Made by a program: the position numbers and the translations under genes. DNA of 64,000 nucleotides from Deltaproteobacteria bacterium (GTDB taxonomy: Bacteria > Desulfobacterota > Desulfobaccia > Desulfobaccales > 0-14-0-80-60-11): positions 30,317 through 94,316 of the forward strand of contig JAKAKP010000090.1 of NCBI GenBank assembly GCA_021813445.1. The letters are read 5' to 3'. Positions 1 through 9,043 of the stretch are shown here, in pieces (within the stretch, counting starts at the first letter, position 1; each line of letters opens with the position of its first letter). The notes below the pieces were generated by a model. The model was not told the origin of the DNA, ran no database searches, and saw only the letters and a program-made list of their open reading frames with translations.

Positions 1-354
1 GGTGGAGCAGCCCTGGCGGTACAGATTTTCCACCTGGGAACGCAGGGACACCCCGCTTTCCCAGGGGGGCGGGGAGTCGGCGGAGCCTTGGGTCCTGGAC
101 CCCGCCCGGGAGAGATGTTTCTGAAGAGCCGTGGCTTTTTGATCCAGTTGCGCCAGGAGTTCTTCCAGATGCCGGCGCCGTTCCTCCAGGGTCGCGGCGA
201 GTTCCACCATCTTCGCGGCTTCTTCCGGGGAAGGCTGCTCTGCCTGCAGAGCCATGATCTTCTTGTACCATGACCTGATCCGCAGCAGGGATACGGCCAC
301 CACGAAAATCAGGCCCAGCTCCAGGATCATCTGGATGAAAATCCAATATTCCAT
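1..354 (-). CDS. DUF2802-like membrane/coiled-coil protein of flagellar operon (partial)
   Basis: The frame is open from an ATG at 354 to the window edge, so the 3' end is missing (118 codons visible). Residues 1-25 form one hydrophobic segment, followed by a charged coiled-coil stretch of about 45 residues (AAKMVELAATLEERRRHLEE), a Pro/Ser-rich linker and a tail reading SLRSQVENLYRQG. That layout (N-terminal anchor, coiled coil, short helix-turn-helix-like tail) resembles the DUF2802/DUF6115 proteins often found at the end of fliA-containing flagellar operons. It is the last visible gene of the operon. Function unknown; family assignment is from motif memory only. Confidence 0.6.
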   Translation of the reverse strand, partial: MEYWIFIQMILELGLIFVVAVSLLRIRSWYKKIMALQAEQPSPEEAAKMVELAATLEERRRHLEELLAQLDQKATALQKHLSRAGSRTQGSADSPPPWESGVSLRSQVENLYRQGCST

Positions 355-384
355 GCTTTTTGCAGTCACGACTTTTCTCCGCAG

Positions 385-603
385 TCAAACTTTGATGTCG
401 ATGAGGTGTTTGGGCTCACCGGTTTCTTCGGCAGCGGGCGTCTCTTCTTCTATGCCATCTTCCAATTGGGGCTCCGCGGGTTTGCGTTTCTGGGCAAAAT
501 ATTGGGGTCGGGACTGGCCGCCTTTGTCGCGAACATGATCGCTGATCATGTTTTGATCCGGGGGGATAATTGGAATCCTCCCGGACGAATCAATGCCATC
601 CAT
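385..603 (-). CDS. small hypothetical protein in flagellar operon
   Basis: A 72-residue acidic, Pro/Glu-rich soluble protein with no membrane segment and no domain I recognise. It begins MDGIDSSGRIP and ends KHLIDIKV. A strong GGGAGG ribosome binding site lies 8 bases before the ATG at 603. It sits between the second FliL-like gene (15 bases upstream) and the membrane/coiled-coil gene (about 30 bases downstream) on the same strand, so it is probably co-transcribed with the flagellar genes. The composition suggests a disordered protein. The site, spacing and strand support it being real; function unknown. Confidence 0.6.
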   Translation of the reverse strand: MDGIDSSGRIPIIPPDQNMISDHVRDKGGQSRPQYFAQKRKPAEPQLEDGIEEETPAAEETGEPKHLIDIKV

Positions 604-617
604 GGTCTTTCCTCCCT

Positions 618-1124
618 TCAGGGGAGCAGGAGATAGCTCTGATCCACCTTGACGGCGGTAACCGCCTCCTGCCCCAGGTAGCGGTTTACTAATCCGGCCA
701 GGATTTTTCGTCCGCCTTGCTCTGCCAGACCGGGGTCATGCTCCTTACTAACTAAAAAGTCGTAAACGATTTCTCTGAGACGCGGGGCTTGCGGGTCAAT
801 GACCCTTTTCAGTTCGGGTTGGGCAAATTCCAGGGCCAGGGCCACCCGCAGCACCCGCACCCGGGGGCCTTCCTCCTCGATCAGATAAAAGGGGTCCAAA
901 GGCAAGGTATTATCAGCCCGGGGTTTCTCTACAATTTTGCCCTCCACCACCGGCGAGGAATTATCAGCTCCCGGTTTCTCCCCGATCCTGGCTTCCACGA
1001 TGGGACCGGGACGGGAGGTCTCTATCTTCTTTACCTGACCCCAGCTCTGAGGGACGCCGACCCCCAAAAGGAGCACCAGCAGGAGCGAAAGGGGGGACAT
1101 GAGGAGCAGCAGGCGCCGGTACAT
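618..1124 (-). CDS. FliL-like protein (second copy)
   Basis: 168 residues. An N-terminal hydrophobic stretch (residues 5-25, ending near QSWGQ) could be a signal peptide or anchor. The region from about residue 75 on (DPFYLIEEEGPRVRVLRVALALEF ... LAGLVNRYLG ... VKVDQSYLLLP) follows the pattern of the periplasmic FliL domain: a first strand, a charged strand pair, a long helix and a final strand. It is much more divergent than the fliL at the head of the operon. It follows fliA by one base. FliL proteins associate with the stator and basal body; a role for this copy is inference. Confidence 0.55.
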   Translation of the reverse strand: MYRRLLLLMSPLSLLLVLLLGVGVPQSWGQVKKIETSRPGPIVEARIGEKPGADNSSPVVEGKIVEKPRADNTLPLDPFYLIEEEGPRVRVLRVALALEFAQPELKRVIDPQAPRLREIVYDFLVSKEHDPGLAEQGGRKILAGLVNRYLGQEAVTAVKVDQSYLLLP

Positions 1125-1125
1125 C

Positions 1126-1917
1126 TTATTTTTCTCCGTAATGGAAATATTCCCGCAACTTGGCCCGGAGGCGCAACATCGCCTGGGTATGCAACTGGGA
1201 GATGCGGGATTCGGTATAGCCCATGATCTGGCCGATTTCCTTCATGGTCAGTTCTTCATAGTAATACAGGGAAATCAACAACTTTTCTTTATCAGGCAAA
1301 GCTTCAATCCCCCGCACCATGATTTCCTGGAGCTGGGAGAAGTGCACGGCCATGAACGGGTCCCGCACATTTTCGTCCTGGAGGATTTCTGGCATATCGT
1401 TGTCCGCGACCTCAGCCGCGCCGCTGATGGCCTTCCATACTCCCTCCAGTTCCACCAAAGATACCGCCTTGGTCTCATCCAAAAGCTGGTAGAACTCTTC
1501 TATGCTGATACCCAGGGCCTCGGCCACTTCCTCCGGCTCCGCGGGGCGGCCCAGGGTCTTTTGCAATTCCGCATAAGCGTTTTCCAGGAGGTGGGTCTTT
1601 TTGCGCACGGATCTGGGAATCCAGTCCAGGCTGCGCAATTCGTCCAGGATGGCGCCCTTGATGCGGAATTCCGCATAGGTCTTGAAACTGATGTTTTTGC
1701 TGGGATCGAACTTGTGGATGGCGTCAATCAGACCGATGATCCCGGAGCTGATGAGATCGTCCAGGGAGATATGGGAGGGCAGGCGCAACGCCAGGCGCGA
1801 GGCGATATACTTGATCAGCGGCGCATATTGCAGCACCATCTGCTCTTGCCAGGAATTATCCACCTCCGCGGGCCAATACTCCGCAGACATGTCATGGGCC
1901 AAGGCTTGTTTTTTCAT
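1126..1917 (-). CDS. fliA: RNA polymerase sigma factor for flagellar operon (sigma-28)
   Basis: Encodes the sigma-28 factor that directs late flagellar and chemotaxis genes. Region 2 is recognisable (APLIKYIASRLALRLPSHIS, then DDLISSGIIGLIDAIHKFDP), followed by region 3 (RSLDWIPRSVRKK) and a region 4 helix-turn-helix near the C-terminus (LTMKEIGQIMGYTESRISQL). The ATG at 1917 has a GGAAGAG site 6 bases upstream; an in-frame GTG at 1932 would add five residues. It lies 24 bases after flhG in the same operon. No anti-sigma factor FlgM gene is visible in the window. Confidence 0.95.
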   Translation of the reverse strand: MKKQALAHDMSAEYWPAEVDNSWQEQMVLQYAPLIKYIASRLALRLPSHISLDDLISSGIIGLIDAIHKFDPSKNISFKTYAEFRIKGAILDELRSLDWIPRSVRKKTHLLENAYAELQKTLGRPAEPEEVAEALGISIEEFYQLLDETKAVSLVELEGVWKAISGAAEVADNDMPEILQDENVRDPFMAVHFSQLQEIMVRGIEALPDKEKLLISLYYYEELTMKEIGQIMGYTESRISQLHTQAMLRLRAKLREYFHYGEK

Positions 1918-1941
1918 TTCTGTCTCTTCCACTGGAACCTG

Positions 1942-2829
1942 CTAAATCTGGTATTGCAGCAAGCGCCGCCAAAAGAACTTGATATTGCCGTCCATTTCTT
2001 CAGGCGCGGGCATTTCCCACAGCCTCCGGGCCATTAAGGCAAAGGACTTGGCGACCCGGGATTTAGGATACAGAGTCAAAACCGGCTGTTGCTTTAAGAC
2101 GGCTTTGGAGACCGCATCGTCATAAGGGATATGCCCCAGATATTCCAGGGAAATGTCACGGCCCAGGAAGCGTTCCGACACTTTCAGCAGAGTGCGGTAC
2201 ACCGCCTCCGCTTCCCGGGGTTGGGAGAGCCCGTTCACCAGCAGCTTGAAGCGCCGCTCATTGTGCTGTGTGGCCAAGACCTTAATCAGGGCATAGGCGT
2301 CGGTGATGGAGGTGGGCTCATTGTTGGCCACCACCAGCCTTTCGGAGGCCGCCATGTTGAAGAACAGCACATTGCGGGAGATGCCGGCCCCGGTGTCGAT
2401 CAGCACCACGTCGATGGTCTCCGAATAATTATCCAACTCGTTCAGGAGAAACATCTTCTGGTATTCATCCAGTTCCGCCAGTTCCGGAATGCCGGAGGAG
2501 GCCGGCAGGATCTTCATACCTTCGGGCCCGTCCACCAGGACTTCCGCCAGGGATTTGCGGAGCTGCAGGACATCGTGAATGGTGTACTGGGGCGCCAGCC
2601 CTAACAGGATGTCCAGGTTGCCCAAACCCAGGTCCGCATCGATGAGGAGGACTTTGAGCCCTTTTTGGGCTAAGGCCACCCCTAGGTTGGCCACGACATT
2701 GGACTTGCCCACCCCGCCCTTACCGGAGGTCACGGCAATGATCCGCAAAGGCGGGGGGGAAGGCGCAGCCAACTCCGGTGTCAGTTCGTCCAGCTCATCC
2801 GGGTCGTTAAGAAGTATGGTTGGTTTCAT
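1942..2829 (-). CDS. flhG: MinD-like ATPase controlling flagellar number
   Basis: A 295-residue ParA/MinD family ATPase. The deviant Walker A motif SGKGGVGKS is at residues 35-43, preceded by a Pro-rich N-terminal extension. DADLGLGN and the DTGAGIS motif mark the switch regions. FlhG (FleN, YlxH) works with the GTPase FlhF, encoded next to it, to set number and place of flagella. A GGGAG site precedes the ATG by 7 bases. The gene sits 33 bases after flhF, the usual order flhA-flhF-flhG-fliA. Confidence 0.93.
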   Translation of the reverse strand: MKPTILLNDPDELDELTPELAAPSPPPLRIIAVTSGKGGVGKSNVVANLGVALAQKGLKVLLIDADLGLGNLDILLGLAPQYTIHDVLQLRKSLAEVLVDGPEGMKILPASSGIPELAELDEYQKMFLLNELDNYSETIDVVLIDTGAGISRNVLFFNMAASERLVVANNEPTSITDAYALIKVLATQHNERRFKLLVNGLSQPREAEAVYRTLLKVSERFLGRDISLEYLGHIPYDDAVSKAVLKQQPVLTLYPKSRVAKSFALMARRLWEMPAPEEMDGNIKFFWRRLLQYQI

Positions 2830-2862
2830 AAACTACTCCCAATATGATCTCAGTAATCACAC

Positions 2863-3981
2863 TCAACTCCGACGCCGCAACAACAACTCGGTCACCCGCC
2901 GCCGGGAAGACAGTTCAATGTCTTCCGGCACCTGTTGGCCCGCGGTCAGATAAGAAACAGGCACCCGGCGATGGCATAATTGGTTGAAAATAGCAGAAAA
3001 ATCATTGGTTTCGTCAATCTTCGTAATGATATAAGAAGAAATGGGCAGAACACCGAAGCGCTTGATGGCATTGATCAAATTGCTCTCTTTAGTGGTGGCG
3101 CTCAGTACCAGGTGATTTTCCAATTCCGGCATGTCCCCCAGGGATTCCTGTAATTCCTTCTGCAACCCCGGGGCATAAGGGCTGCGGCCGGCGGTGTCGA
3201 TCAATATTAAATCCAGATCCGCCATCTTGTCCATGGCCTCCAGCAGTTCCTGGCGCTGGTGCACGATGAGCAGGGGCTGGCCCGTGAGCCGGGCGTACGC
3301 GGCCAGCTGATTGTGCGCCCCCAATCTCTGGTTGTCCATGGAAATCAGCCCTACGCTCCGTTTTTCATAAAGGCCGAACTTGGCCGCCAGTTTGGCGATG
3401 GTAGTGGTCTTGCCCACGCCGGTGGGACCGATGAAGGACCAATATCGGGGCTGGCCTTCTTTGGCCTTCCAGGGGTCAACCACTTCAAAGGCCTGCATCA
3501 GGTAGCGGCTGGCTACCTCTTTAAGGGTTAGCGGCTCCTCTCCGGGCTGCTCCAGCATCCCCTGCACATTGTCCAGCCAACGTTGCAGGAAGCGTTCATC
3601 CAGTCCGGACCTGGTGAGGAAGCGATAAAACATGGTCAGTTCTTTGTGCTGCATCAGCCAGGAGGGCGGACCGCTCTGCCGCACCCACTGGTGCAACAGT
3701 TCTTTGACTTCTTCTAAATCCTCCTGGATTTGGCTGACCGGAGTCGAGGGTGACGGGAACCATTCCGTCCGGCTATCGCCGTTGCCGTCCCCATTACTGG
3801 GAAACGCGGTCATATCCACGGCTGCGGTTACTTCCACCCCCGGCCGCCGGCCCCAACCGGCCTGATTCTCTTTGAACCACCGGGATTGAGTGGAGAGGAT
3901 CACCGCTTCCGGCCCCAGCTCCTTTTTCACTTGAGACAGGGCATCCTTCAAGTCCCGAGCTAAAAATGTCTTAAGCTTCAT
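2863..3981 (-). CDS. flhF: flagellar biosynthesis SRP-like GTPase FlhF
   Basis: 372 residues. The N-terminal basic region (MKLKTFLARDLKDALSQVKK) is typical of FlhF, residues 60-150 are a variable linker and N-domain, and the G domain begins near 175. The P-loop GPTGVGKTTT is at about 185-194, DNQRLGAHNQL and DLILIDTAGRSP provide the G2/G3 motifs and TKIDE the G4 motif. FlhF is an SRP-family GTPase that guides early flagellar assembly to its site. The start overlaps the end of flhA by 11 bases, implying translational coupling. Confidence 0.94.
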   Translation of the reverse strand: MKLKTFLARDLKDALSQVKKELGPEAVILSTQSRWFKENQAGWGRRPGVEVTAAVDMTAFPSNGDGNGDSRTEWFPSPSTPVSQIQEDLEEVKELLHQWVRQSGPPSWLMQHKELTMFYRFLTRSGLDERFLQRWLDNVQGMLEQPGEEPLTLKEVASRYLMQAFEVVDPWKAKEGQPRYWSFIGPTGVGKTTTIAKLAAKFGLYEKRSVGLISMDNQRLGAHNQLAAYARLTGQPLLIVHQRQELLEAMDKMADLDLILIDTAGRSPYAPGLQKELQESLGDMPELENHLVLSATTKESNLINAIKRFGVLPISSYIITKIDETNDFSAIFNQLCHRRVPVSYLTAGQQVPEDIELSSRRRVTELLLRRRS

Positions 3982-6076
3982 GGCTTAAACTCACTACTCC
4001 CATGGATTGGATGGTGGCATCGGTGACCAGCTCATGGTGGGACAAGACCCGTAAAGTGGGCAGTTGTCTTTCCACCAGGCGCCGGAGATGCCGCCGTACT
4101 CCGGGAGAACAAACAATAATGGGTTGCTGGTTTAGGGCCGTGGCCTTTTCCGCGGCTTCCTGCAAGGCTTTGATGATTTCCTGGGCCGTATCCGGGGCCA
4201 TGGCCAGAAAAACGCCGTAATCCGTCTTTTGCAGGCTGTCTTTGATCAGGTCCTCGATGAAGGGGTCCAGGGAATAGACCATGATTTTGTTGTCCGGGCC
4301 TTCCAGAGGTTTGGTTAAGGCCCGGCCCAGGCGTTGCCGCACGTATTCCGTGAGGATGTCCGGGTCTTTGGTGTAAGGGGCGTAATCCGCCAGGGTCTCC
4401 AGGATGGTGAGCATGTCCCGGATGGAGATTCTTTCCTGGACCAGGTTCTGGAGCACCTTTTGGATGCCGCCCAGGGACAGCAGCGAGGGGGTCAGTTCCT
4501 CCACGACCTTGGGGTTGGACTGGTTCACGCGATCCAGGAGTTTCTGCACGTCCTGGCGGCCCAAGAGCTCGTGGCAGTAGGTGCGGATCACCTCCGAGAG
4601 GTGGGTGGCGATGACGCTGGCCTGATTGACCACGGTATATCCCAGGTGCTGGGCCTCTTCTTTCTTGGCCGGGGTAATCCAGAGCGCGGGCAGATTGAAA
4701 GTAGGTTCCCGGGTGGGGATGCCGTCGATCTGGCGCAGGGTGTCGCCGGGGTGCAGGGCCAGATGGTAGCCCACCATCATTTCGCCCCGGGCCACTTCCA
4801 CCCCCTTGATGAGGATCACATAGCCCCCCGGCTTGAGCTGCAGGTTATCCCGGATATGGATGGGCGGCACAATCACGCCCATTTCCGTGGCGAATTGCCT
4901 CCTCAAGGCCCGGATGCGTTCCAGCAGCTCGCCGTCCTGGGATTCATCCACCAGGGGGATCAAGCCGTAGCCCGCCTCCAGCTCCAGGAGGTCCAGGGTC
5001 AGGAGGTTTTCCATGGGCTCCGGCCCCTTGAGCTTGGCCGGAGCTTTCTTGGCTTCCAGGGCCGCAGCGTCGGCCTTCTTCCGGGAGGAATGAGCCACAT
5101 AAGCCAGCCCCCCGGCCAACATGGACAGGGCGATGAAGGGCACATGGGGGAGTCCCGGCACCAGGCCGATGAGGAAGATGATGCCCGCGGCCACGCTCAT
5201 GGCCTGGGGTTTCAGGGTGAACTGCTTGGCGTATTCCTCTCCCAGGCTGGCTTCCGAGGCGGCCTTGCTGACGATCAAACCTGCGGCCGTGGACACTAGC
5301 AACGCCGGGATCTGGCCCACCAGACCTTCACCGATGGTCAGGAGGCTGTAAGTCTGGGCTGCGTCCCCGACGTTCATGCCGTGTTGGGCCACGCCGATGA
5401 TCAGACCGCCGATGAGGTTGATGGCCATGATCAGGAGGGCCGCCATGGCCTCCCCCCGGACGAACTTGGACGCGCCGTCCATGGCCCCGTAGAATTCGCC
5501 TTCCTGGGCCAGGGCCTTCCGGCGTTTCCGGGCCTCATGATCATCGATGTAGCCGGCATTGAGGTCGGCATCAATGCTCATCTGCTTGCCGGGCATGGCA
5601 TCCAAGGTGAAACGGGCCGCAACTTCGGCAATCCGGGTGGAACCCTTAATGATAACGATGAAGTTGATGACCACCAGGACTAAGAAGATGATGCCGCCCA
5701 CCACATAATTGCCGCCGACCACAAAGCTGCCGAAGGAGCGGATGACCCGACCCGCAGCCTCCATCCCCTCACTGCCGTGGAGGAGGATGAGCCGGGTGGA
5801 GGCCACTTCCAGGGAGAGGCGGAACAGGGTGGTCACCAACAGCAGGGAAGGGAAGATGAAAAATTCAATGGGCTTGATGGTGTACAAAGACAGGAGCAGT
5901 ATCATCAGGGAAAAAGTGATGTTGAAGCTGAGGAGCAGGTCCAGCACGAAGGCCGGCATGGGGAAGACCATCACCAGCAGGGTGGTGATGACCCCCACGG
6001 CCACAAAAATCTCGCCCTTTTGGACGCCGATACCCTGGAGGAATGATGATTTCTGGGCCACGGGCATAGTACTCAT
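3971..6076 (-). CDS. flhA: flagellar type III export gate protein FlhA
   Basis: 701 residues, the normal FlhA length. About eight transmembrane helices occupy residues 20-330, interrupted by the conserved cytoplasmic loop ARFTLDAMPGKQMSIDADLN near residue 155-175, the family signature. The remaining half is the cytosolic domain that docks export chaperone-substrate complexes. FlhA forms the nonameric ring of the flagellar export gate in the inner membrane. The start overlaps the end of flhB by four bases, the standard flhB-flhA arrangement. Confidence 0.97.
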   Translation of the reverse strand: MSTMPVAQKSSFLQGIGVQKGEIFVAVGVITTLLVMVFPMPAFVLDLLLSFNITFSLMILLLSLYTIKPIEFFIFPSLLLVTTLFRLSLEVASTRLILLHGSEGMEAAGRVIRSFGSFVVGGNYVVGGIIFLVLVVINFIVIIKGSTRIAEVAARFTLDAMPGKQMSIDADLNAGYIDDHEARKRRKALAQEGEFYGAMDGASKFVRGEAMAALLIMAINLIGGLIIGVAQHGMNVGDAAQTYSLLTIGEGLVGQIPALLVSTAAGLIVSKAASEASLGEEYAKQFTLKPQAMSVAAGIIFLIGLVPGLPHVPFIALSMLAGGLAYVAHSSRKKADAAALEAKKAPAKLKGPEPMENLLTLDLLELEAGYGLIPLVDESQDGELLERIRALRRQFATEMGVIVPPIHIRDNLQLKPGGYVILIKGVEVARGEMMVGYHLALHPGDTLRQIDGIPTREPTFNLPALWITPAKKEEAQHLGYTVVNQASVIATHLSEVIRTYCHELLGRQDVQKLLDRVNQSNPKVVEELTPSLLSLGGIQKVLQNLVQERISIRDMLTILETLADYAPYTKDPDILTEYVRQRLGRALTKPLEGPDNKIMVYSLDPFIEDLIKDSLQKTDYGVFLAMAPDTAQEIIKALQEAAEKATALNQQPIIVCSPGVRRHLRRLVERQLPTLRVLSHHELVTDATIQSMGVVSLSHEA

Positions 6077-7152
6077 CTCGCCCCTCCTGCCGCGGCGGTG
6101 CCCCGCAACCGGTAGATATATGCCAGGACCTCAGCCACGGCCCGGTACAGGGAAGTGGGGATGGTCTTACCCACTTCCACCGTGCGGTAGAGGGACCGGG
6201 CCAGGGAGCGGTTTTCCACCCGGGGCACGCCCGCTTCTTGGGCTATGGCGATAATTTTCAGGGCAATGAACCCCCTGCCTTTGGCCACCACCTGGGGAGC
6301 CACCATGGTGGTGTTGTCGTATTTCAGGGCCACCGCGTAATGGGTGGGGTTGGTGATCACCACATCGGCGCTGGGAACATCGGCGATCATGCGCTTGGTG
6401 GCCATCTGCCGCATAAGGCTTCTGATGCGGGCCTTGACCTTGGGATCACCTTCGGTCTGCCGCATTTCGTCCTTAACTTCCTGCTTGGTCATCTTCATGC
6501 CCTTTTGGAACTGGTAGCGCTGATAGAAATAATCCAGACCTCCCAACGCCAGCAGGGCCAGGATGATGCGGGCGGACACCCGGAAAGTGGCGCCTGTCAG
6601 GGCCAAGGTCACCTGACCCACATCCTGGTTCATGAGGGGCAGCATTTCCGGCAATTCCCGCTTGACGGAGTAATAAGCCACCGCGCCGATGAGAGCGATC
6701 TTGGCCAGGGATTTTCCCAGTTCCACAAAGGTGTTTAAGGAAAAGAAACGTTTGAACCCCGCGAATACGTCCACCCGGCTAAAGTCCGGAGTGATGGGGG
6801 TGGTGGAAAAAATTTTACCCACCTGGGCATAATTACCCAGGATGGCGACCGCGGAGAGGCTGAGAAAAATCGGGGTCAACATCCCCGCTAAAGTCAGGCC
6901 GAAGCTCATGAACAGCGCGGACATCTGATTAGGCCCGACAATGCCGGGGCGGATGTGACCCAGCGAGAGCCTGAGCATTTCCATGGACTTGCGCCCCAGC
7001 ATCGGTCCCCAAATGATGAGGCTCAGCAGGGAGGTGAGGAGCACCAAAGCTCCGGACAGGTCCCGGCTCTTGGCCACCCGCCCTTTTTTCCGGGCTTCGT
7101 CCTGTCGCTTTGGAGTAGGTTGCTCTGTTTTGTCCTGGTAATCGTCCGCCAT
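6073..7152 (-). CDS. flhB: flagellar export switch protein FlhB
   Basis: 359 residues. It has a hydrophilic N-terminus rich in Lys/Glu (EQPTPKRQDEARKKG), four transmembrane helices between about 30 and 210, then the cytosolic autocleaving domain. The autocleavage motif NPTH is intact at residues 268-271. FlhB switches the export apparatus from rod/hook to filament substrates. It is separated from fliR by 64 bases that hold an inverted heptamer repeat (7157-7214), the largest gap between genes in the operon core. Confidence 0.97.
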   Translation of the reverse strand: MADDYQDKTEQPTPKRQDEARKKGRVAKSRDLSGALVLLTSLLSLIIWGPMLGRKSMEMLRLSLGHIRPGIVGPNQMSALFMSFGLTLAGMLTPIFLSLSAVAILGNYAQVGKIFSTTPITPDFSRVDVFAGFKRFFSLNTFVELGKSLAKIALIGAVAYYSVKRELPEMLPLMNQDVGQVTLALTGATFRVSARIILALLALGGLDYFYQRYQFQKGMKMTKQEVKDEMRQTEGDPKVKARIRSLMRQMATKRMIADVPSADVVITNPTHYAVALKYDNTTMVAPQVVAKGRGFIALKIIAIAQEAGVPRVENRSLARSLYRTVEVGKTIPTSLYRAVAEVLAYIYRLRGTAAAGGAR

Positions 7153-7156
7153 TTTT

Positions 7157-7214
7157 TTATCCGTTATCGGTTATCGGTTTTGTATTTAACCGAAAACCGT
7201 AAACCGAAAACCGT
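7157..7214. repeat. inverted repeat built from heptamer units (fliR-flhB gap)
   Basis: The left arm reads TTATCCG-TTATCGG-TTATCGG and the right arm AACCGAA-AACCGTA-AACCGAA-AACCGT, so both arms are tandem 7-base units and the arms are partly complementary through the shared CGGTT core. It fills nearly the whole fliR-flhB gap and would fold in the operon mRNA. It is one member of a class seen at about ten spacers in this window. Confidence 0.75.
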
Positions 7215-7216
7215 CT

Positions 7217-8008
7217 TTAACCGTGCCAGGCCTTCAGTACCCCGATCAAGGGGTGTTGCATCCAGGAGAATTGCCCCACCACATAAGGCCCGATGAGCAT
7301 CAGGGACAGGGACAGGAAAACCAGTCCCAGGGCGATGGTCAGGGGGAAAGCCAGAATCATCACCTGCACCTGGGGCACGGTGCGGGCCACCAAGCCCATG
7401 GCAACTTGGGTCAAAAACAGGATCAGGATAATGGGAGCCATCAGTTTTACGGTCATCTGATACATCAATTGGCCCATGGGGACCAGGATGTTATAAAGGC
7501 CCCCCGGCATCATCAGCGATCCCCCCAGCGGCACTTCCGTAAAACTTTGGGCCAGGACCGCCAGCACCAGGTGGTGGGTGTTAGTGACCAGGAAAAGCAC
7601 CGTAGCCAGCATCAACATGATATCGCCCATTACCGTGGTATGGACGCCGCTGTTGGGATCGATCAGGTTCACCATGCCGAACCCCATCTGTATCCCCAGA
7701 AAATCTCCAGCCATCTGCACTGCTGCGAAGATGAAGCTCACCACCAGGTTCAGGGAAAGGCCCAGGAGCAACTCCCGGAGCAGAAGCCCCACCGCGGTCA
7801 GCCAGGTGGCGGGAAAGGGGGGCAGGGAGCCGGCCACCACCGGAGTCAGGGCCAGGGAGATCACCAGGATGGAAAAGACCCGGATCTGCGCGGGAATGAG
7901 GCGGCTATTCCAGATGGGCAAGAAGAAGAGGATGCACCCCACCCGGGTCAGCACCAGGATAAATTGTTCTAATTTCAGGACCAGCGCGGGCATCCCGTTT
8001 CCCTTCAC
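7217..8008 (-). CDS. fliR: flagellar export gate protein FliR
   Basis: 263 residues, strongly hydrophobic with about six membrane segments (for example PALVLKLEQFILVLTRVGC at the start and LTIALGLVFLSLSLMLIGPY near the end). The central motif ISFIFAAVQMAGDFLGIQMGF-like stretch around residues 100-125 is characteristic of FliR. It forms the core of the export gate with FliP and FliQ. The start overlaps fliQ by four bases. Confidence 0.95.
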   Translation of the reverse strand: MKGNGMPALVLKLEQFILVLTRVGCILFFLPIWNSRLIPAQIRVFSILVISLALTPVVAGSLPPFPATWLTAVGLLLRELLLGLSLNLVVSFIFAAVQMAGDFLGIQMGFGMVNLIDPNSGVHTTVMGDIMLMLATVLFLVTNTHHLVLAVLAQSFTEVPLGGSLMMPGGLYNILVPMGQLMYQMTVKLMAPIILILFLTQVAMGLVARTVPQVQVMILAFPLTIALGLVFLSLSLMLIGPYVVGQFSWMQHPLIGVLKAWHG

Positions 8009-8274
8009 CGCACGTAGTTGGGAATATTGTTAATAATTTCCTGGGTAAACGAAATCAGGTGGTTCATGATCCAGGGTAAGAGCAGGAGCAGGCCCACAAA
8101 AATCGAGATAATCTTGGGCACAAAGGTCAGGGTCATTTCCTGGATCTGGGTGGCGGCTTGCAACAGGCTGACCACGACGCCCACTACCAGGCCGATACCC
8201 AGGATAGGCAAGGACACCAGTAGCGTCACCTGCAGGGCCTGCCGCGCCACACCGATCACTGTTTCCGGACTCAT
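8005..8274 (-). CDS. fliQ: flagellar export gate protein FliQ
   Basis: An 89-residue protein with two membrane helices, starting MSPETVIGVARQALQV. The longer open frame would add 26 residues, but the ATG at 8274 fits the family length exactly and has an AGGAG-type site just upstream. FliQ is a small subunit of the FliPQR export gate. The gene is 19 bases after fliP and overlaps fliR by four bases. Confidence 0.95.
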   Translation of the reverse strand: MSPETVIGVARQALQVTLLVSLPILGIGLVVGVVVSLLQAATQIQEMTLTFVPKIISIFVGLLLLLPWIMNHLISFTQEIINNIPNYVR

Positions 8275-8293
8275 TTCTCCTCCCGATACCCGG

Positions 8294-9043
8294 TCACTGA
8301 AAACTTCGCACCAGGGAACCCACCACCAGGTTCCAGCCGTCCACCAGGACAAACAGCAAGATCTTGAACACCAGGGAAATCATCACCGGGGGCAGCATCA
8401 TCATGCCCATGGACAGCAACACCGAAGCCACCACCATGTCAATGATCAGGAAGGGCAGGTAGAGAAGAAAACCGATCTCAAACGCAGTCCTGAGTTCGCT
8501 GATCATAAAGGCCGGGATCAAGGTGGACATGGGCACGTCCTGGGGGGTTTTGGGCCGGGGCGCCTTGGAGATGTTGACGAACAGGCCCAGATCCTTTTCC
8601 CGGGTTTGCTTGAGCATGAAGGCCCGCAAGGGTTCCAAACCCCGTTTCACCGCTTCTTCACCGCTCATCTGCTGATTAATGTAAGGCTTGACCGCGTTTT
8701 GCTGGATATCCTGCCAGACCGGGGCCATGATAAAAACCGTGAGAAAGAGGGCCAGGGCAATAAGAATCTGGTTGGGGGGCATCTGCTGGGTGCCCATGGC
8801 TTGGCGCAGAAAGGAAAAGACCACGGCCAGGCGGGTGAAGGAAGTGACCATGATGATAATGGCCGGGGCCAGGGACAGAACGGTCAGGAGCAGCATGAGC
8901 TGCAAGGACAGGCTCAAACGCTCCGGGGCCAGCATCTGGTCCAGACCCAGTCCCAGGCCGCCCGCCGGGGGTGCGGCCCAGGCGGGCCTGACCGACAGGC
9001 AGAGCAGGAACAGCAAACTGACTTGGAAGATCCTTGCCTTCAT
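8294..9043 (-). CDS. fliP: flagellar export gate protein FliP
   Basis: 249 residues from the ATG at 9043, which overlaps the fliO stop by four bases; upstream in-frame codons lie inside fliO and are not used. A cleavable signal peptide is visible (residues 1-24, ending RPAWAAPP), as in most FliP proteins, followed by four membrane segments. The family motifs LAPAIIIMVTSFTR and LRQAMGTQQMPPNQILI are intact. FliP forms the pentameric base of the export gate. Confidence 0.96.
   Translation of the reverse strand: MKARIFQVSLLFLLCLSVRPAWAAPPAGGLGLGLDQMLAPERLSLSLQLMLLLTVLSLAPAIIIMVTSFTRLAVVFSFLRQAMGTQQMPPNQILIALALFLTVFIMAPVWQDIQQNAVKPYINQQMSGEEAVKRGLEPLRAFMLKQTREKDLGLFVNISKAPRPKTPQDVPMSTLIPAFMISELRTAFEIGFLLYLPFLIIDMVVASVLLSMGMMMLPPVMISLVFKILLFVLVDGWNLVVGSLVRSFQ

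Noticed and set aside
7157..7214. CRISPR-like array at short repeats
   Set aside because: Units are 7 bases with no spacers between them, in inverted pairs; no cas genes in the window.
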